A stretch of 64,000 bases of DNA, from assembly GCF_021018805.1 (NCBI RefSeq), contig NC_086251.1, forward strand, positions 39,006,767 through 39,070,766, written 5' to 3'. This stretch comes from Prinia subflava (lineage: Eukaryota > Chordata > Aves > Passeriformes > Cisticolidae). Both the position numbers and the translations under genes were made by a program. Positions 36,491-51,000 of this stretch are shown one piece after another. The notes beneath the pieces are model-generated. The model worked only from the letters and a program-made list of their open reading frames with translations. It was not told the origin of the DNA and did not search any database. Position 1 is the first letter of the stretch, and the number at the start of each line of letters is the position of its first letter.

Positions 36491-39400
36491 GCAGTGTAAA
36501 GATGAAGCGGAAATGCTGATGTTGCTTTTACCTCTATAAGACATTCTTTGAGGCAAAATACTGCAAGAAAAGACGTGTATCCCGAGAAAGGGGAGGATCT
36601 GACACATCACATATCTGTCTCTTCTGTGCTAACACTGTATATGTTAGTTATGAATTCACTTTATGTGAGGTAAGGATCTTTCATGCTTTTCATGCTGTTG
36701 TTTCTGCACAAGTTATTTGTAAAAGCTCATGTCTGAATCTGTAAAATCCTTCTTATGTAGTAAAATGTGGTCATTATAAATACAAGACATCACATCAAGC
36801 AAAAGAGCTTTTCTGAGGGGGGTTCATTCTGATGTTTTGCTTCTGACTGGAATTTGATTCCTTGTTAATCTCTGGGTTTTAAATGTGGGGAATCTTATTA
36901 TAGTTATGAATTATCACTATTATCAATACTCTGTAGAAGAGCCTCACTAAGTGAGCAATCTTGGGTTACTGCCTCCAAATTCCTGGTCTAAGATTTCCTA
37001 GCAGTCCAAGAAGAGCTGCTTTTAGGCTTTGAATCACAAATTTTGAGGAAAAATGTGAACACTGACACAAATCTCAGAGAAAAGAGGAAAACATTTCATT
37101 AGACTTAGTGAGTTTTCTGGGGTTACACATTCTGGCAAGTATTTGTATGCCTCCCTAGCAGATTTCTGTGCTTTTGTTCCAGAAAACCTCAGAACCCAGG
37201 GGTAACAAGAGTGACTGCTATGTCACCTATTAGAAGGAAATTCTCTGTTCACTGCTCGAGGCCGAGCCACATCTGTAACATCTCTCATACTCACCATTCA
37301 AAGAAATTTCAGCTAGACTCAGAGCCAAATAATTCAGGGACTTTGTCAACATCTATTACTCAAGTGATGGAAGAAGAAACAAATTTGTTTTGATTAGGTC
37401 AATCTGAAGGTATATTTCTATGCCTCATTAGTAGAGTATTTCTTCTGTAGTGGAGAATGGTTTGAGTCTTTTCCCAGACCATTTTTCCAGAGAAGAGATT
37501 AAACTTGGTACAAGTTCATGGTCTGGTTTGGGGTATGGAATGTCAGATTTGCCACAAAATTTGATTTTATACACAGATGCTGGAGGGGGCATGTCTCCAT
37601 ATAGAGAGTGAAAAGAAAAAATACTTTCTCCAAGTTACTTCAGAAAATGTGATACAAATACACCTGCAAGCCTTCATTAATATGAATGACATAGGAAAAC
37701 ATTCACACTTACACATATACCCACCATTAAGGCTTTCACAAAAAAAAGCTTGAGTGCTTGGTTCGAAAAGGAAAAACAAGAACTTTAATTGATTATGACT
37801 TGTGGTGCTAGTCTAGCCAAAGGCAAAAATTGTAGTTTGGCAGGAAACAGATTGCACAAAACCACACTTTTTCCAAGCTGATCACATGTTCCAATCAGGA
37901 AATTCACTTGGGTTTTGGTAAAACTGCTATGATTTCTAGGATCTACGAAAAGCAGTGATATCCTGCTTATGCAGAGTCGTCTCCATCAACAATTTCTTCC
38001 TTGAAGTCTCTTTTATAAATTTATTAATCGTGTTCCACAAAATGCTAAATAAATTTATATGTGTGTCCATATTAGAACAAAAATAAAAACAAAGCAAAAC
38101 AACAGAAACAAGCCAAACTTTGCAAAAAACAAATTAGCAAGGAAATTATTTTTTCTTATAATATAAAACTGGAAGTTTTAAAGACTTTTAAAAGGTCTGA
38201 TAGCATTAAGTAGGAAAATAAATATTTCTTGGAAAATAAATATAATTTGAGTTTCTCTCTAGATGAAATTTGACCTGCAAAACCAAAGTTCTGTTGCTAT
38301 GGACCTGCCTTGTATTGTGGACAGTCCTCCACTGAGAGAAGGCAACTCTGTCTTCTTCTCTTACACCATTTCTGTGGAGCTCTGACCCCCCTAGACTCAT
38401 AGGTATAAATAACATTTTACAGCTGTGTGAGTACAGATGACATTCATTGAAGCAGTGGAAGCAGAGCAAACTTGAACTTGCAGCATAGATTAGAATTTCA
38501 AAGCAAAGTTCTTGGTGTCCTTTTATAGAGGAACAGATCTTTGCTGTAATTCCCTTTGCTCTCTAGGACTGAGTCTATCACGGATGATCTGCCTGTAACT
38601 TCAAACCCAGTGAAATGCAGCTTAGGCCTGCCTCCAGCCGTGTCTAACACATCTGCCCGGTTGAAAAGGAGAACAGAGTAGCAGGAACACAGCATCTTTA
38701 TTTTATGTGATACATTCCTAGAGTGCATGGAGACTAAATAGTTATCTGTGCAGAGACAAAAGAGTTTAATGAGTTTCAGAAGGAAGGTGAATTTAGTTTA
38801 GGTGTATTAACACTGTCTTGTGAATAAAGCAGTTAGAAATGCCAATGAAAACATTGTGTGATGTTTTATAAATCTAGCTTGTAATTGTTAACATATGAAG
38901 CACACTTATTTTACTGCAACTAGAATTGCACAGTAAAAACTTGATTCATGAAGGCATTATGCAATAATTAAGTGGGGTTTCTGTGAACTTAACCAATAAA
39001 AAAGTGCAGAAAGGACATGTCTGGAAGTTTCACTGGTCACTAGAAGTTCAGAAGCTGGCAACACACAGGTGTTCTTGAGGTATCAGGCAGTGCCTGCTTG
39101 CAGCATGGAAATGTTTTAGTGTTAGAAGTGTTTCTGAAGAGGTGTTTTCTACATAACCTTCCACACTGCTTCCTACAGTTATGGTGCTTCAGGCTATTTA
39201 GGGCAAATATTTTAAGTATCAGGTTTGCCCTAAAATATTAATATGACAAAGAGAATCTGTGGTATGAGCCCTTTTTGATCCCTTTCTGTATATTTAGATA
39301 TATTGTCTTCATCAAAAAGTTTCTCTTGCTATATTGGGCAAATATCTTACATAGGTGTAAGAAACACTGAAATATGACAGAGTTAAGAGTGACTGCATTG

Positions 39401-41599
39401 CCTCAGGCTTGGGTATTTTTTTCCCAAGAAATAACTAATCCAATATTTTTAGTTCTGTAACTCTCTCAGGCCTCTTACCCAAAGAGCCAATTATAGCTCT
39501 TTAACTAAAGAAAACCCTTAAAATAATTGTACCTGTGGGTGAGGGGCAGGTGTGATATGTTACACCACCTTACTCTTCTCTGGATCTGCACAGTAAAATA
39601 AATCCCATTACAACTCAATTAGTGAATTAGTCACAATCGTAATTGCAAATCTCCCTTCTCTAAGGCAGCGAAGGATGGAAGAATTTCTGTCTCTTTGTTT
39701 GCTGCTGAAGCCCTGTACATATCCATGAGAGTTCTTTAACACCTAATACACCACCCCTTGCATCTGGAGTGTGCTAAGAGCACTCATACACTTCAGCTAC
39801 AGCAGCCCAGCTGAGGCAATGTCACTTGTTACTCAGTACTTTAATCTGTGCAAGTACCTACATCCAGCACTGGCCATAAATCTGATTTACTGCCTATCCT
39901 GTTCTGGAGACACTGGAAAAAAAAAAAAAAAAGGAAGCAAAAGTCTCTTTGTCCTGACAGTCCCAGATGCACAGGATAGAGATCACATTCTGGATGTGAA
40001 ATGTGTTGGGCTCAATTCGTACCAGCTGGCCACAGCCCTGCCCATGCTGGGCTCATGGTGCCCTGGTGTCTCCCTGGCTCTGGACTGGGCTGGACAGCAA
40101 ATGTCAGAGGGTGGAGGGGACTGCATGGCTGTGCTGCCATACTGGGCCCCATGGCCAGAGGAGTGGGACCAGCTGCTGAGGAATAAAAAAGTGTAGGCAT
40201 TCTGAATGTCTCCAGAGAGGCAACAGAAATCCAGACCACCAGTTCTCTGGGTCATTTTGTGAAACAGTTCTAAATGCACTATTGCTGTGATTCATTCTTT
40301 TGCTAACTGTATGGGATTTATCAGGACGCCACATCACACACTGTGGGTTTGATCCTGGTCTGCTTACTCTGGGCGTAATCTCAGCTATTGTCTGATTGTT
40401 GCTAAGGAAATGGATATCAGTTGCATAACTGCTGAGCAAAACCTGCTGTCGTGTCCCACACCCATTCCCCCTAGAGGAATTGATGCAGCTAGTTAAAAAA
40501 GAGTGTTTCCTAGCATGTTGGAGGCATTTACACATGTAAGGATGGCAGTGTCTTATGAAAAATAGTCCTAGAACAGATAATTATTTAATGTTAGCTATGT
40601 GGAGCAGAACTTACAAAAGGCTGAAAGTGTGTAAGTGCATTTCCTGTGTCCAGCAGCCCATTCCACTGACCCTCACAACACCCTGCTCCATTCCCCACAG
40701 CTGGTACCCCACCCTGAAGGTGCCCCTTTCCCTGCACACCCCCGCTCCTCCTGCTGGGCATGTGAGGAGCAGCTGAAATCTTTTCTGTAAGGAAGCAGCT
40801 CCCATGGAAATCCCATGAGATTCACAGAACAAGCATCCTGTCACCAGTCTTCCCTGGCATCCCTGACCTGTTTCAGGCATGAGGTAGCATTACTGTTCCT
40901 AGGGCTGTGATTCTCAGGGACCCCTCATTAATGCTATACCTATTTTAAATACTTTTCAAAACTAAATCAGTTTGATGGTTTGGGAGTTACTCTTCATCTC
41001 ACTCATAAGCTATACCTTTTGAAGCAAATACAAAACATTATCTAAAATTCATTAAACTCTTTTCCCATGACCTGTGATGCTTTGTCACAGCTTGTATTTC
41101 AGTGTGTTTTTTCTGTTGATTACTGGTGTCAGAGACAGAGAGGTGTCTCCACAGATAAAAATGCAGGGTACCCATTTCCCTTGCTGCTGCTGGTTTTGGG
41201 AAATAGGGGACTGCAAGATTTGCCCTGAACTTCCCACCATCCCAAACAGCAGACAAGACCAGCCACAATTGTCTCTAGCTCAGCCTTAAAAACTTTCTTG
41301 GACAAAGAATTTATAACCTTTCTGAGTAACGACTTCCAGTACTGTGCTACTCTCCTAAACAAGAATTTTCTTTCAAAATATGATCTGAACAAGAGATGTA
41401 TATTTTCTTCAACTGAATAATTGAAAATGCTTTCAGAAAATGTGAGCTTAGCGTGGTATGTTTGTAACACCTTTCAAGTTTTACTTACTTTTTTCCCTTC
41501 AGAGTAGTCTTAGAAGTTCATTCCACAGAATTCCTAGTGAGTACATGAGAATGGAGGTTTATAATAATAAATATAAATAATAATATGTGCTAAGTCACA
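36491..41599. other. Gene desert, no gene seen
   Basis: Unique AT-rich sequence with a poly-A run at about 39917-39932. Open frames of 70-143 codons near 39.8-40.5 kb overlap on both strands, without domains or splice context. Confidence 0.5.
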
Positions 41600-42145
41600 T
41601 TTAAAATAGTTACAGAATCATTTATGCTGAAAAGAAGCTCTAAGATCATCAAGCCCAGCCTTTGACTGAACATCACCTTGTCAACTTAGACCATAGCACC
41701 AAGTGCCAGGTTAAGTCATTACCTGAACACCTCCAGGGATGGTGATTGTGACTCTTGAACACCTCCCTGGGCAGTCCTTGGGAATGCCCTTAACTCTCTC
41801 TGTGAAGAAATTCTGCAGCTTCAGGCTGTTGTCCTCTCATTCTGCCATCAGTTGCCTGGAAGAAGAGACAGCCCCCACCTGGCTGCAGCCTCCTTCCAGG
41901 TACTTGTAGAGAGCAGTAAGGTCCCCTGAACCTCCTTTTTGCCGGACTAAACAACCCCAGCTCCCTCAGCCCCTTCTCATATGACTGACTCTCCAGACCC
42001 TTCACTGTGTCCATTGCCCTTCTCTGGATGCACCCCAGGACCTCAATGTCTTTCTCATAGTGAGGGGCTCAGAACTGGGGATAGGAATTGAGGTGTGGCC
42101 TCACAGTGCCGAGTACAGAGAGACAATCACTGCCCTGCTCCTGTT
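41600..42145 (-). mobile_element. CR1 LINE 3' fragment, long and diverged
   Basis: The plus strand runs from TACAGAATCATTTATGCTG through CACCTCCAGGGATGGTGA, TCTCTGGATGCACCCCAGG and TTGAGGTGTGGCCTCACAG. This covers most of the CR1 3' region in reverse orientation. Confidence 0.9.
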
Positions 42146-45100
42146 GGTCACATTATTTTTTTTTTTACAAATATAGAAAAAAATCAGTTAAACTCTCTAA
42201 CTTCACCTGCTTGTCACACTCTCCCCTCTTCATCCCCTTCTTCCAGTGAATGTAGCTGAGGCATCCCCTTTGGTCCTTTCTATGCTCTCACCTCAGCTGG
42301 TATTGTGTAGAATCCCTGGAGCTCCTGCATCTGAAACTGCTTTCCAGTATTCTTCTGCTTCAACTTCATTCAGCCTTTACTATGAGCTAATATCTTCTCA
42401 GTTGTCATCACCTTCTAATTTCTGTTTTCTTCTGCATTTATTTATTGCTAAACTAACAGTGCTTGATAATTCTGCAAAAGCATTTTGGGATGCAGTGTGC
42501 ATGAAAGCTGTGATCCCACACACAATGATGCCTTTGGGCTGATATGTTCTTGAAATTTCTGTCCTCAGTTCATAAATATTGGAGAAGTCAGGTATAACTA
42601 TTCTATTTCTAATGGAGGGCCACCTGCCATGTGAAACAGTCACAAGAAATTTATCAGAGGTGATTTTCATGTTTTTTCAGTCAGATGGAGGTAACATGAA
42701 CCCATTTGGAGATTCTCTTGTGAAGTGCCCAGTGTAGCACATATTTTCCCCTCATTATATACAAGTAGCTCTCAGTGATGCTGATGGGAACTACAGGTGG
42801 GTGCATTTAGAGGAGAACATTGATCTATACTATGCAGATTACTTCAGAAAACAAACTCGATTTATGGACATGGACTGTGCAGAGGGGAGCAGCAGTATAT
42901 TTCAATCAGTGTTCCCTGCATACCACGTAGTAAAGGGAAAAGGAGGCTGGGGAGTGAGGGAGAGCAGAGATCTACATTTCAGAGCTACTTTTAATAACAG
43001 CCATGGAGGGTAAAAACTACAGAGTTTTGACTAGCTTCAAAATCACTTCTCACTTCTGGTTTTGAAATGTCCACCCAATTATTTGTTTACTTGATAGGGC
43101 TAAAGTCTTATTCTCCATCATTATTTGCTTTCTAGTAAAGAGCCAGAACCCCCAGCTGTCCAAAGGTAACCGCACAAGTAAATCACTTCCAGATGATAAG
43201 TCACACTCTGATGGTGAAAGCAGACTTTACTGTTTCAGTGTGCCAGGTAATATATGGCAGTCACCCAGTTGCTATTAGTTTTTTGTAACAGCATATACAC
43301 GTACTGTTGGGTTTGGTTGTTTCGGTGTTTTTTTTTTTTTTTTAGCTGGATTAGGGTTGGCTAATACCACATGCATACAATATTTAGCTTGATTTCAATC
43401 ACAAAATCTCCCAAAAAGAAAAGACAATTCTAAAGCATCTATTATCCCTAGTCCCATTTCTACATAAATCATATAAATGATTTTTATTGTGATATTAATT
43501 CTTCAGCAGTTTGTTTTGAATAGCCATCCTTAGGGGTCTGTATATGCTCTGTCCATATGCATTTTTGTGATGTCACCTTTACACACTTCGTGCCTTTCCC
43601 ACAGGATCCCTAGCTCAGTCACTGCTCAGGATGGTTGTCATTCCTTTACGGAAAGGCCATTAGATATTTTGCCTTTTCCATGTGTTTAACATGTGGCCTA
43701 ATCCCTATTAACTACTGACCCGTTGATCTTGATCTTAAGAGAGAGTTATAATTTATTTTGTTTCCCTTCATTTTCATTACTGTAGTGTCTAAGTGTATTT
43801 ACTTTGTGTAATTTTATGTAAATGTGTATTTATTTTTGGATCTCACCTATTATTATCTTCATTTTACAGCTGGAAAATAGAAGAACAGAGAAGTACAGTG
43901 ATTTTGTGCTCAGTTTAAGACTTCTAATTTGTCAGGGTACTTACCATTATGTAATTTTTTTAGATATTCAGAGCAGAGCTCCTACTGAGTCCTGCTGCAG
44001 CTGTGAGTGCTCTGATTTTTTCCAAACCAGACCCTGGAGTTTCAAGTGAGGTATCCATATAACTGGGAACAAGGAATTAGTGACAATAGTGCAAAATTTG
44101 GTGTAAGAACTTAATGATGTTGTACAAGAGATATGTGGCACAAGCAGGCAGGCATGCATCCCGTTCTACAGACTGACATTCAATAACATGGAACACTCAA
44201 GATAGTGTGCATTGTTTTCCCCAATCCCTGAACTTCATTCAAAACACACCATTCCCTCTGCAACAAATGATTAAGGGGCTTAGCATCTCTCTTTACATAG
44301 TCCTGACTTATCTTGAGCGCCTGAATAAGGCTGACACGTCCTCTGTGGGAAAAGAGTACGGCTTCCTCTATCGCCAATGCATTGGTGTGAGAGGGGAAAA
44401 AATGCCCAGATAACTTTGGCTTTGGCACTTGCTAACTTTGCATATTTTCTTTGGCAGCTCATAGGCTTCTCTTAAGAGAGTGTTTGTAGGTAATTTCCTA
44501 GGTTGTTAATGAAGCAAAGTGGAAAAACAAAAATCCTATTATGTGGCATCATATTAACACCTCTATGCCTCACGCTACTGAGGTTAACTCTTAGCTTCTC
44601 CATATGGACTTCTGCCCTCCGAGCTAATGAGGTAATTTGTAGTAATAATGAGTTGCCAGCTTTGCTGTGGACCAAAAGACACCCTTCTTAGGGGCTGAGA
44701 CCAGAGCAGCATATGACCCAGGGTTCTCATCATCCATTTTCTGCCTGCAATGACGAGTGAATGGGCTATAGTGCCTAAAAAATGTTTCCTCCCCTAGCTC
44801 TGTCTTACTCCCCTCTAACCATCTGTGTCCCATTCCTGTTCCTTCCTCATATATGGCTACTTGGTTCAGCCACTGCTGATCCTGTCTCCCAGCCCATCTC
44901 AGTTGCTAATTCTTTCTGTCTGTCAGCCCTGAAGGTGCTGGTCTCTCCCATCTGGATTTTAAGTCCCAATCTCCCTGGGTCTCCACACTCATCTTCTCAA
45001 CTCCTGAATTCTGCTTCTTAGCTTCAGGTTTCTGACCATGTGTGAAATTTCAAAGCCTTATCCCTGTTTCCTTGCCCCTTTTGAGATGTGCTCTGTATTT

Positions 45101-47419
45101 CTCTCATCCTCTTCTACTTTAGTCCTCCTGCAGCCACAGAGCCCCCCCAAGAAGTGCTGAAGTAAATTACCTTCCACTGGGACAAAACCACTTGTCATCA
45201 TCTAGTATGTCTCCCCTCCTTACTACAGCTACTTTTTTTTTTTTTTTTTTAATTACATCCCTTCAGAATGTCCACTTATGCTTTTACTATAAATAAGTGA
45301 AACATTTTTCATCTTTATAGCTATGCTGCTCTTTCTGGAAGCAGTCTGTCAGATTAATGTGACTCAGCCCTATAGAAGCTAGCAATCAGTTTTTGAGGGA
45401 ACATAATTTTCTCTGGCTGAATACATGCGTGTGTATGTAGTGTTGACACCGATGCTGTGATTCAGAGTTGTGTAGCTTTTTACCAGGATCTCAGCAGGGC
45501 TTTGCAGCAGCGGGCTGAGAGGTGGGGTCACTGCCAGGATTCCCTTGTGAGCTCTGAAGAATGCAAGGCTCTGCTAAGCCAGGCACTGCTGAAAATAAAG
45601 AGAAATAAGGGTATGGGGAGAAAGCACATGCTGCTGTTTATGGGGTTCAGCTTTTAGAAGTAATGCTTTAATGTTTGGGTACAACAAAAAACTTTTATTG
45701 TCAACACAAGAGGTAAGTAAATGTGTATATATTACATATTTATATCTATAACTGTACAAAGACACTGATACAGAAACAGACACAGCTTCATAATCTCTGT
45801 ACTTTCAAGTTTAGACCAGCAACCATTGAAATAAGGGGAAGGTTTGCACTTAACTGAGGAAGATTTTGATCACACCTTGATGTCAATCTTTGCTTGCATT
45901 GCTCTGAACTGAGCAATGGGCAGGGTGAAGTACTGGACATGAGTAAAATTTTGTCTTACCTGTGTAGTTTTCCTGTCACAAGTGCAGGGAAAGCATGGTG
46001 GTGCAATAATCCTCTGTTTTAAAATGCTTGCCTGTGTGTGTGGCTCCTAACTTTCTTGTGCATGTACATTCATAAATAAAGCCAAATATTTAAAAAAAAT
46101 CCTGACTAGTAACAAGGTAATTAGTCAACCCAATGTTCCAGAACTGTCATAAGGAGAAAGAAATGGTGATCTCAAGTTACTTGAGCTCACCATCAAGATC
46201 AGCTCAGAGTGTGAGTACAAAGCTAAACTATTGCATATGCTGCACATAAGAAAATGGAGATGGAAAGTGATGAGCTCTTTATATGCCCCTTTCCAAATAA
46301 ATTTGGAGAAGAGCTTAGGTGGTTAAGAAGGTCCCAAGTGGTTTCTGCTGCTGAAATAGTCTATTGATGCTTTATTTTTCCCTTTAGATTTTCCACTACA
46401 TTAAATATTTTAAATTACCAAATATTTCTTTCTAAAGGGGAATGGAATGAAAAGATGTCTTACATAATTTATTACAAATTCAGAGGGAAATACTCCCCTT
46501 GTAAATAGCTCTAAAAAATAGCATCATGAATTTAAATGTTGACATGCTAATACTAAAGGGTTATACTGTACTGAAGATCTTTAAGAAGAACTTCCCATCC
46601 AAAGGAATTTATTTCAGTGGAAATTGATTGAAGTAGGGCTTCTGCTCTCTGGTAGTTGATCTCTCTCAGCCTAATTCTGAGCCTAAATCTTATTTTTTGT
46701 GGATCAAATAATTTCACTCCCCGTTTCATCCTGCAGGCTTCCATGCCACAGCCACCCTCACGCTGCAGGCACCTGGGCTGAAACCTCACCAAGTGTGTGC
46801 TGATGTGTGGGGACACACGGGTGCCACAGCACACAGGGGCTGACAGGACTTCAGCTGGTGCTGGCCTTGTTCTCAGCACGCACTTTTCCTGCTCAGGGGT
46901 CCTAACAGTGAGTGCAAGCAAGCACTAAGTCACCCCAAATCATCCTATCAGTCACATACAGCACAGCCTTCCAAAAGGCTTCTTCCAAAGGTTTCCCCTC
47001 ACAGCCCATCTTTCCTTTCCTTTGCTCACACAGACAGTGAATGCCAGCTCTTCCAGACTGTGATTTCTGGCCACCTCCACACCCAGGCCAATCCAGCGGT
47101 CTCCCCTAAGGGGCAGAGTGGTGTGCATTCTCCAAGGGGCAGGGTGTTCAATATTTAACACATCAAAACATGTAGAGCAGTTCTTATCATAAGCACAGGC
47201 TGGATTTCCACTGGAAAAAAAAATCCTCCACACTATTTAGTGCTTTATGTTCTATTTATATATTTATGATTTAAAAGTTTGTGTGTATTTAGGGATATTT
47301 TTTACCATTAAACTCAGTGTTCTGGAAAAAAACCCTCAACTTAATTTAGAGAAAATATTCAGCCTGTTTTCTGTCTTTCTGTTATTATTCAATATGAAAA
47401 GGATATTGTAAGTGCATAT
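42146..47419. other. Gene desert, no gene seen
   Basis: Unique sequence with T-runs at about 43328-43344 and 45233-45250. No exon or repeat family was recognised. Confidence 0.5.
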
Positions 47420-48060
47420 TCCACAGAATATGTGGTTTGGCAGCGAGCATCGATTCAGCCGCCCTGCTTCTGCCTCAGAGTTTATTCAGGTCATAAACGA
47501 GACATATAAGCATTTGAGTTAAGATTTATAGTTACATTAACTGTATCAGAAGCTTTTTGTACTTAATATAAAACACACTCCAGGAGCTCAACACTGCTTT
47601 ATTCCACAATACACTCAATACTGGACATGTTACCTGCTGTAATTACTGACATTAATAGCCTCAGGAATAATGGAAAGTGAGTTAAACACCAGTGCGGTAG
47701 ATGTAAATGGGACTTTATAGCACATGTCATTTGGAAATATTGTATGAGTCATTAAATTTGTACTTAATATTTCTTCATTTAGTAATTAAGCAATAACCCA
47801 GCAAAACAATGTCCTCACTTTAAAACATAGGTCAGATTTTGTTATAAAATCAGAAAAGTGGTTGCCAAGGATTTAATTTAAATCCCATGAAATATTCAAC
47901 CCGGTCCTGACACAGCAAAATTGAACCTCTTGCAGACAATTTTTAGGAGAAAGTGGGGACCAGGATTTGTACAGCCCCCTCCAACACCTCCGAGTGACTC
48001 ATGCGAGGCTTTAAGCAGCATTGCATGGGATAATTTTCTCCTAAAAAGGAGGATGAAGTC
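47420..48060. promoter_or_regulatory. Candidate conserved non-coding element
   Basis: A repeat-free AT-rich block of about 640 bp, dense in homeodomain-type cores (TGTAATTACTGACATTAATAG, TTTAGTAATTAAGC) with CATCGATTCAGCC and AGGATTTAATTTAAATCC. It has the texture of a vertebrate developmental enhancer. Confidence 0.4.
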
Positions 48061-51000
48061 TCCAGCCAAGCTCAGGCAGGAAATCTAATGTATATGTCTT
48101 CAAGCCACCCAATATTTGCTGATTTGGAGATGTTATTTTTACCCAAATTTCCTCAAATTATAATTTTATAAGTAATCTCCTACAGAAACTCCCACTTCCT
48201 TCATTGCTTGTTCATTTGCAAATAGATGTCCATTCCAAGCCTTTGCACAGAAGCAGCCCACTGCTGCATCACAAACGTCTTGAAAGACTGGGAAAGGACA
48301 AGACTGGGGTTTCTTAAGCAAATAATATCTCCAGAATGAAGGTACTGTCTGAAATGTTAAAGATTATGAATATACCTATGTTTCATACTTTTCTCTACAG
48401 TCTTTTACATCTTTGTATTGTTAAGCTAACATCCATGTGCACACAGTAAACACAGTAGCATTCAGATGATCCTTTTTTAGCTTGATGCTAATAATATGTT
48501 AAGGCAAACAAAGAAGAAAATAGAACCCATATTTACCTATAAACCTGGTCTATTTTGAGATTCCAAGGCCTTTATGTTAATAATAAAAACACCAATAAAT
48601 CCTCATCTCTTTGCTTTTTAAGCCTGACAGATAGTCTTTGAAGCACTATTGCATTTATTTCTTCCAGCCAGATGTGCAATTTATGTTTTATTTGAAAGCA
48701 AACCTTAGCATTATAGAAGACACTTGTGCTAAAGTAATAACATAAATATATTTTCCACCACTGAGTAAAACCTTCTCAGGAAAGTCTCCAATCCCCCTGC
48801 CATATTCCAGTGCCTTGCTGATATTCTTGGAACAGCTTGTATGATACTGGTAAGTCACATCAGTCATTTCACAGAGATCTCGTTGGAGTCTGTCTGAAAA
48901 GAAAATTAATACAGTAGGTTTAGGCAGGAAGACATCTAAGCCCCAGCCTCCATTTGCAAGGAATGTACTGTAAGGAGAATGTTTAAATGTTAGTTTTGGA
49001 AAAAACTGATATTTATTTCCTTTAAAAATATCAAAGAATCACATGTGACTTTTTCTAATTGTGCAAGAAACTTTATGCCTGTGTGTACATTGGAAATGTG
49101 CAAATGAGTTACTTATTTTTTGTTCTCTTACATCTTTATATAGTGTGGACCCCTCATACAGTACAGAATCGAAAAGTAAACACTTCAGGGATTTTGAACA
49201 GTTCAGCTGTAGTTCCTATAACACAAAAAATGCAGAACAGCACTAGTGGGTAATTCACTGAACCTGCCAGGTCCCTTATGGCTGGTGAAGGTGGCCCAGC
49301 AAGGACTCCTGATGCTGATGTCTATTGGTCCTCCCTACGTTCAGCTACTCGTACAAGTAAATGCCCCTTAACCCTCACTGGCAGTCACTCCAACAGCAGA
49401 GATTTCCTCCACTTCTGAGTGGTGTAGCAGAAGCCTCGAGGCTCTCAGACATTGGAAAACGTGTGCCTTGCCAGGTTACAGTTACTGACAGCTGTACTTC
49501 CTGCATGTGGTACTGCCACCCACATGTCACCAGCCTTCAGGAGATTGCTAGCTGGAAAAAGTGACCAGTGTTGCCTGAGGAAAAAATTCTAATCAGAAGT
49601 GGGAAGGAGTTATAGCCCTTTACCCCTGCACCTAGAAGCAGACATGCAGCATTCCTCACCTCAGAGGGACACAGCAGTCCAAGAGGTAAAACAGGAGGCT
49701 GAGCTGCGGCTGATTTCTCTACGGACATGCCCATATGGACTTTTGGGCTTCCTGAAGGAACATGGTGGTAACAGTAAGGTAAATGCCCTTCCAAAGGTAG
49801 TCCCTCATTATTCATCCTTTTCCTCCCCCTGTGTTTTCTAACCTGAAATAGGGTTAGTCTGTGCCATTTTCAGTACCTTAAGTTTACATCTGTGCTTTCC
49901 CTAGGGATGGACTGTGGAACTCAAGTGATAAATCACTCTTCCAGTCTTGACTCCCCATAATGTTATTATTGATAATTGCTTCTACTGCAGGTGAACCATC
50001 AGATAGGATCATGCCCAGCTGTGGTCACAGTTGTACTAAATATAGAGGAAGATATAGAAACATTTCACAAAATACTACAGTCCTACATAAGGTGTGTATG
50101 TGATGTGGTAATTAGAGTTACTGTCCTCTTGGTGGCAGAATGAAGTCTATGAAAATAGCATACTGAGAAACCAAGGGATCACAGTAATTTGTGTAAATTT
50201 TACCTTCTGATCTATTTGAAAAGTATTTATTACAAAGATAAATGGCAGCAGCAAAAACGCTGCCCCGGGAGCAGTTCGGATGCATACTAATTGCAAAGAG
50301 CTCTGCACGTTCATTACAGATCGTATGGCTCCTCCTAGTGAAATCCTGCAGAAACAGTTGTGGACTGATTTTCCTCCCTTCCAGTATTTCCACCACATCC
50401 TGAACTGCAGTTATTTAAGGGAGAGAGCTGCAGGGGGGTGCTGGGACATTGTGGGAGGGGGTGAGGGAGTACAATTGCATTATTTGCAGTTTTACCTCAT
50501 AAACAAAATTCTGCCCTCTGATGCCTGTGTTTGGCTGCTGCTGGCTTCTGCGGCTTCTTTGCATATACCTGTTTGCCAGTTACCAACTAGATTTTCATAA
50601 ATCAAATAACTGTCTCAAGAAACTTCAGAGTGAAAGCACAAACTGTGGGAGTTTGAGCTTACAAGACAAATGTCATCCCTTATAAATCCTCTTTCGCATT
50701 TTTTGGTAGCTCTTATCTTCTCTGGAACACACAGCAGGTGAATCATAAGGCAAAACTTGGCCCTGTGGCTTCTAAAATAGTGCACTTCGCATTCATACAG
50801 AGAATATAAATCTTTTATCTGAGTTAATTTATTTATCATTATATTTGGATATTTCAGTTGGGTAGTAAATATAATTTTTGCAGTTCTAGCAGTTTTGCTG
50901 TAATGATAACTTCATATTTTAGTCATAAATAAATGTCAACAGCAAAAATAGAAAAGAAGGTCATAGTGAGACAAGAATCTTCATTGTCAATGAAGTTAAA

